Below are positions 6,752-8,922 of a DNA stretch of 8,922 bases, one piece after another. The position numbers and the translations under genes were made by a program. Source of the DNA: an uncultured Planctomycetaceae bacterium (lineage in GTDB: Bacteria > Planctomycetota > Planctomycetia > Pirellulales > Thermoguttaceae); NCBI GenBank assembly GCA_947307005.1, contig CAMZHY010000120.1, forward strand, positions 1 through 8,922, given 5' to 3'. Numbering within the stretch: the stretch's first letter is position 1; each line of letters begins with the position of its first letter. The notes beneath the pieces are model-generated. The model was given only the letters and a program-made list of their open reading frames with translations. It ran no database searches and was not told where the DNA came from.

Positions 6752-7390
6752 TCAAATCTTAAGAAAATCCCGAGCCTCGGCAAAGTTTCGTACGACGCAA
6801 TCGGCATTTTCGTATTCGTCAAGAGTATGTCCCATACTAAAAAAACCTATTGTAGTCATTCCTGCGGCGTACCCCGCATTAACGCCGCTACGCGAATCGT
6901 CGATAACAACGCACCGTTTCGGATCCTCTCCAAGTTTTTCCGCACACAAGAGAAAAATGTCGGGAGCAGGCTTACCTCGAACAACTTCGTCGCCCGCAAC
7001 CACGCAATTTCCAAAAAGGTCGCGAATTCCCAACCAATTAAGCACAAATTCAACGTTAACGCGCGGGGCTGATGAACCGACCGCTAGCGGAATTCGTTTT
7101 TCCGATAAATAGCGGGTAAAATCTACCGCGCCGTCAATTGGTTTGACATGGTCGACCACGCTCTCGCGAAACGCGGTTTCCTTACGCTCAACGACTCGAG
7201 AAATCTCGTCTGGAGTCATCTGATTCTTCCAGAAATGCTCGACAATGTACTCCGAAGTCATGCCAAACGTTTTCCAGAAAGTATCTTTTGAAAAAACAAC
7301 GCCATCCTCTGCGGCTACCTTCAACCAACTGGCAAGATGGGCGGCGTTACTATCGACCAGCACGCCGTCCATATCAAAAATCACACCCAT
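6752..7390 (-). CDS. HAD-superfamily phosphatase, beta-phosphoglucomutase-like
   Basis: A 212-residue subfamily IA HAD hydrolase with all four catalytic motifs: DMDGVLVDS (6-14; nucleophile D6, acid/base D8), the motif II Ser in GSSAPR (105-110), the motif III Lys in RGKPAPD (138-144) and the acidic pair in VIDDSRSGVNAG (162-173; D164, D165). A helical cap spans about 15-85. The family includes beta-phosphoglucomutases and small sugar-phosphate or phosphoglycolate phosphatases; the sequence alone does not settle the substrate. Start choice: a longer frame reaches 7429, but AAAGGGG at 7396-7402 lies 5 bases before the ATG at 7390, and that Met directly precedes the nucleophile motif. It is the first gene of the minus-strand series and is divergent from aroH. 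Confidence 0.93.
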   Translation of the reverse strand: MGVIFDMDGVLVDSNAAHLASWLKVAAEDGVVFSKDTFWKTFGMTSEYIVEHFWKNQMTPDEISRVVERKETAFRESVVDHVKPIDGAVDFTRYLSEKRIPLAVGSSAPRVNVEFVLNWLGIRDLFGNCVVAGDEVVRGKPAPDIFLLCAEKLGEDPKRCVVIDDSRSGVNAGYAAGMTTIGFFSMGHTLDEYENADCVVRNFAEARDFLKI

Positions 7391-7395
7391 CTTCG

Positions 7396-7402
7396 CCCCT
7401 TT
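7396..7402 (-). promoter_or_regulatory. Ribosome binding site of the HAD gene
   Basis: AAAGGGG, spacer CGAAG, then ATG at 7390. It favours this start over the in-frame ATG at 7429. Confidence 0.7.
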
Positions 7403-7450
7403 CTTATCTGAGTCGTTAGTCGAAGACAAACAACTATTCCCATCGCCCGT

Positions 7451-7478
7451 ATTCTACAATTTTAGCCGCATGCGCCAA
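7451..7478 (-). promoter_or_regulatory. Candidate promoter of the HAD gene
   Basis: On the minus strand TTGGCG (7473-7478, 4 of 6 to TTGACA), a 16-base spacer, TAGAAT (7451-7456, 5 of 6 to TATAAT). The leader to the start codon would be about 55 bases. The -35 hexamer lies within the palindrome at 7472-7483. Confidence 0.4.
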
Positions 7479-7483
7479 GGCGC
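7472..7483. repeat. GC-rich palindrome at the HAD promoter
   Basis: GCGCC, AA, GGCGC: five perfect pairs around a 2-base centre, overlapping the candidate -35 element. The position is what a repressor operator would need, but the arm is short. Confidence 0.25.
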
Positions 7484-7697
7484 TGGAATTAAAGCGCTCT
7501 TAACACGCAATCACCCGTTTTTTCCGAACCTCGAATCATTTCTTTCAAACTTCCAGGATAAAGAAACTTGGAGATAAAGAGCAAAAAGAAACGAAAAGGA
7601 TATTGCGCCCTATCCATTTTCATTGTACTCTTCGGACGGTTCATTAGGTCTAGCCCAAAAGCTAAAGTTCTGAAATTATACAGTAGGAGAGTTTGCA

Positions 7698-8156
7698 ATG
7701 ACCCATAACGACTTAACATCGACAAAGGTTTGTCGCGGAATACGAGGGGCTACCATCATCGAAGAAAACACTTCAGAAGCGATCCTCAAGGGGACGCGAG
7801 AATTATTAGCGCTTATGATCCGTCTTAATGGGATCGCCCAAGAGGACGTCGCAAGCGCAATCTTTTCAACAACGTCAGATCTTGACGCAACTTTCCCTGC
7901 CGTTGCAGCGCGTCAACTTAACTGGTTTGACGTCGCTCTCATGTGTTTTCACGAACTTGAAACGCCCGGGGCCATGAGAATGTGTCTTCGCATCCTTATC
8001 CATTGGAACACGGAAAAAAGCGCAAACGAGATTAAACACGTATACATTAAAGGGGCCGAAAAGTTACGCCCAGAACGTGGCGATCTTCCGCCTGTTGACT
8101 GGGATGAACTTGAGGACTGGATTCAAAAGCAGGTAAATCGAGACGTTACGCCCTAA
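7698..8156 (+). CDS. aroH: Monofunctional chorismate mutase, AroH type
   Basis: It converts chorismate to prephenate, the branch point to phenylalanine and tyrosine. The fold is the trimeric AroH (B. subtilis) type, not the all-helical AroQ type. Residues matching the B. subtilis active site are visible: CRGIRGATIIEENT (12-25, R16 for R7), DLDATFPAVAAR (61-72), C83 and E86 in MCFHELETPG, R98 in CLRILIHWNT and Y116 in HVYIKGA, followed by LRPE. The protein has 152 residues against about 120-127 in the family; the extra length is a short N-terminal extension and a charged C-terminal tail after residue 125. GGAG stands 8-9 bases before the ATG. It is the only plus-strand gene, transcribed away from the HAD gene, with no other aromatic-pathway gene in view. 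Confidence 0.95.
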   Translation: MTHNDLTSTKVCRGIRGATIIEENTSEAILKGTRELLALMIRLNGIAQEDVASAIFSTTSDLDATFPAVAARQLNWFDVALMCFHELETPGAMRMCLRILIHWNTEKSANEIKHVYIKGAEKLRPERGDLPPVDWDELEDWIQKQVNRDVTP

Positions 8157-8254
8157 TGGAATTCTATATTGAAGCTTGGCGCTTCTATCCGGCTGCTCCA
8201 GCAGGACGAGAAACGTCCAATTAACAAAATGATCATATGTTCAGCGTCCTAACC

Positions 8255-8348
8255 GTGTTGTAGGGCTTACTCAATATAATCCGCTCGTCCGTTAAGAACT
8301 ACCAGACGCGATTCCTATCTAGGTAGTTGTTAAGCGAATAGACAACAC
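8255..8348. repeat. Nested inverted repeats downstream of aroH
   Basis: Outer arms GTGTTGT (8255-8261) and ACAACAC (8342-8348) enclose CGCT (8282-8285) / AGCG (8333-8336) and inner arms AACTACC (8297-8303) / GGTAGTT (8322-8328). All pairs are perfect and correctly nested, so the RNA could fold into one long interrupted stem. A perfect TATAAT hexamer lies at 8275-8280, but no good -35 precedes it. Confidence 0.35.
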
Positions 8349-8450
8349 AGACAATCTGGTTAAAACAGATAAAATAAAAAGCATTTTAAAACACTCTATA
8401 GCATACATTTAGTATCTTTAACCAAAATCAACCTATATAGCATTTTTCAG

Positions 8451-8478
8451 TTGCAAAGCGTAGAAAAAAATGTATAGT
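8451..8478 (+). promoter_or_regulatory. Candidate plus-strand promoter into the right-hand region
   Basis: TTGCAA (8451-8456), a 16-base spacer containing an A-run, TATAGT (8473-8478, 5 of 6 to TATAAT), then a GC-rich start region GACGACGC. The sequence upstream (8350-8450) is AT-rich like an UP element. An RNA starting near 8485 would run at least 440 bases to the window edge without an obvious start codon. Confidence 0.4.
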
Positions 8479-8496
8479 GACGACGCTTGCATTCCA

Positions 8497-8519
8497 CGTT
8501 TCAGAAAAAAACTGAAGCG
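8497..8519 (+). repeat. Hairpin just after the candidate promoter
   Basis: CGTTTCAG, a loop of seven A, CTGAAGCG: eight pairs including one G-U on the plus strand, starting about 12 bases past the expected transcription start. It could stabilise the 5' end of a transcript. Confidence 0.35.
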
Positions 8520-8542
8520 ATGTTTAACCCCTCTGGTTTAGA

Positions 8543-8576
8543 TCGGTCTCTTCACCGACGTCATGGCGCGACGTCG
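8543..8576 (+). repeat. Two overlapping, mutually exclusive hairpins
   Basis: TCGGT / ACCGA (8543-8547 and 8554-8558, 6-base loop) and CGACGTC / GACGTCG (8556-8562 and 8570-8576, 7-base loop) share 8556-8558, so only one can form fully. Such overlap is seen in attenuators and riboswitches, but the arms are short and no T-run follows. Confidence 0.3.
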
Positions 8577-8922
8577 AACGTGTAGCGGTTGATTTTTGCC
8601 AGAAACAGCGCGACCTCAGACTAACGCTTCTCGTACGCTAATTGTTTGAGGATTAGTTTTCCTTAACCTGTCCGTTGAATTCCCCTAGTCGACGGTAAGG
8701 CTTGTTTTGTGCGTGGTTGATTACGCGAGATTCGCTTTTCGCGAGTTGAATGCGTTTCGATTTTCGGATTTAATTCTCCGATAATATTTCGACCCAAAAG
8801 AACTAAGTTATCAGGAAATCCCCTACTTGGCGGAGTCCTTCAGACAGTCAGTTCCTTGGTTTTTGTCCCTTTCGTGGTGGAAACCATTTGCTTAGGTTCC
8901 TTCCATTCGCCTTCGGGTTGTG

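Larger units (their letters stand above)
7391..7697. other. Divergent intergenic region between HAD gene and aroH
   Basis: About 307 bases without a gene. It contains the HAD ribosome site and a promoter-like pair for the HAD gene (7451-7478) overlapping a GC-rich palindrome (7472-7483). A weak hairpin GGATA / TATCC lies at 7598-7615, flanked by A and T runs. I found no convincing promoter for aroH; TTATAC close to the aroH start lacks a -35. Translated frames here look like chance ORFs. Confidence 0.5.
8157..8922. other. Non-coding region right of aroH, hairpin-rich
   Basis: In 766 bases I see no convincing gene on either strand. Positions 8340-8480 are markedly AT-rich, followed by a promoter-like element (8451-8478) and then mixed-composition sequence with several short perfect inverted repeats (8497-8519, 8543-8558, 8556-8576, 8638-8656, 8875-8886) up to the window edge. 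No tRNA T-loop, tmRNA or RNase P signature was found. It may be a long leader, a structured RNA or plain intergenic sequence. Confidence 0.5.

Noticed and set aside
7598..7620. Hairpin GGATA / TATCC flanked by A and T runs, terminator-like
   Set aside because: The stem is only five pairs and AT-rich, and no transcript is known to end there: it lies upstream of both divergent genes.
8156..8224. 22-codon ORF starting in the TAATG overlap with the aroH stop (MEFYIEAWRFYP...)
   Set aside because: The overlap suggests coupling, but the peptide is very short and unrecognised, and it could easily be chance; kept only as a note.
8299..8387. Minus-strand 29-codon ORF with a hydrophobic middle (MLFILSVL)
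   Set aside because: It has no ribosome site, lies in AT-rich sequence that favours such codons by chance, and has no recognised relative.
8721..8922. Plus-strand frame open for 67 codons to the right edge
   Set aside because: It contains no ATG and no ribosome site, and its codon use is unlike the neighbouring genes. A gene starting further right cannot be excluded.
8900..8922. CGCCTTCGGGTTGTG resembles a 16S rRNA segment near position 420
   Set aside because: Only about a dozen bases match, the upstream sequence shows none of the 16S conserved blocks, and a UUCG-type loop is common.
1..8922. Search for CRISPR arrays, insertion sequences, phage or defence genes
   Set aside because: No regularly spaced repeats, transposase, integrase or defence-family motifs were seen on either strand.

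Overview
The window looks like bacterial chromosomal housekeeping DNA of moderate GC content, with no mobile element, CRISPR array, tRNA or recognisable rRNA. The gene set fits a planctomycete or a related PVC-group bacterium: an Hsp70-like ATPase lacking a normal substrate-binding domain, a stand-alone AroH-type chorismate mutase, a double-ACT GcvR-like protein, and a PHP-type PolX. This assignment is an inference from gene types and is tentative.

Layout. Positions 1-7390 are almost entirely minus-strand genes. In the direction of transcription (right to left) they are: a beta-phosphoglucomutase-like HAD phosphatase (7390-6752); an Hsp70-family ATPase (6638-4620); a double-ACT protein (4437-3877) overlapping by 4 bases a PaaI-type hotdog thioesterase (3880-3431); PurH, the bifunctional last enzyme of IMP synthesis (3243-1678); and a PolX-family protein whose PHP domain runs off the left edge (1421 to below 1). 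The PolX gene is absent from a simple list of closed ORFs because it has no stop codon inside the window; it was read directly from the reverse complement. The only plus-strand gene is aroH (7698-8156), divergent from the HAD gene across about 307 bases. Positions 8157-8922 hold no convincing gene but contain a promoter-like element and several short perfect inverted repeats.

Functionally the genes are not one pathway. PurH belongs to purine synthesis and AroH to Phe/Tyr synthesis. The ACT/thioesterase pair is translationally coupled and may be regulatory plus metabolic. The HAD protein and Hsp70-like protein look like sugar-phosphate and protein-handling functions.

The most notable observation is the PolX protein. 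Its HhH-palm-thumb-PHP architecture is recognisable, but two of the three catalytic aspartates of the polymerase palm are replaced (Q314 and A351), the GS-R-R nucleotide-binding motif is eroded, and about 100 extra charged residues separate the HhH region from the palm. The first PHP metal motif (DLHMHS) is intact. This suggests a polymerase that has lost synthesis and kept a PHP nuclease or phosphatase role. The second point of interest is the unexplained right-hand region, where a promoter candidate at 8451-8478 leads into at least 440 bases of apparently non-coding, hairpin-rich sequence that continues past the window edge.
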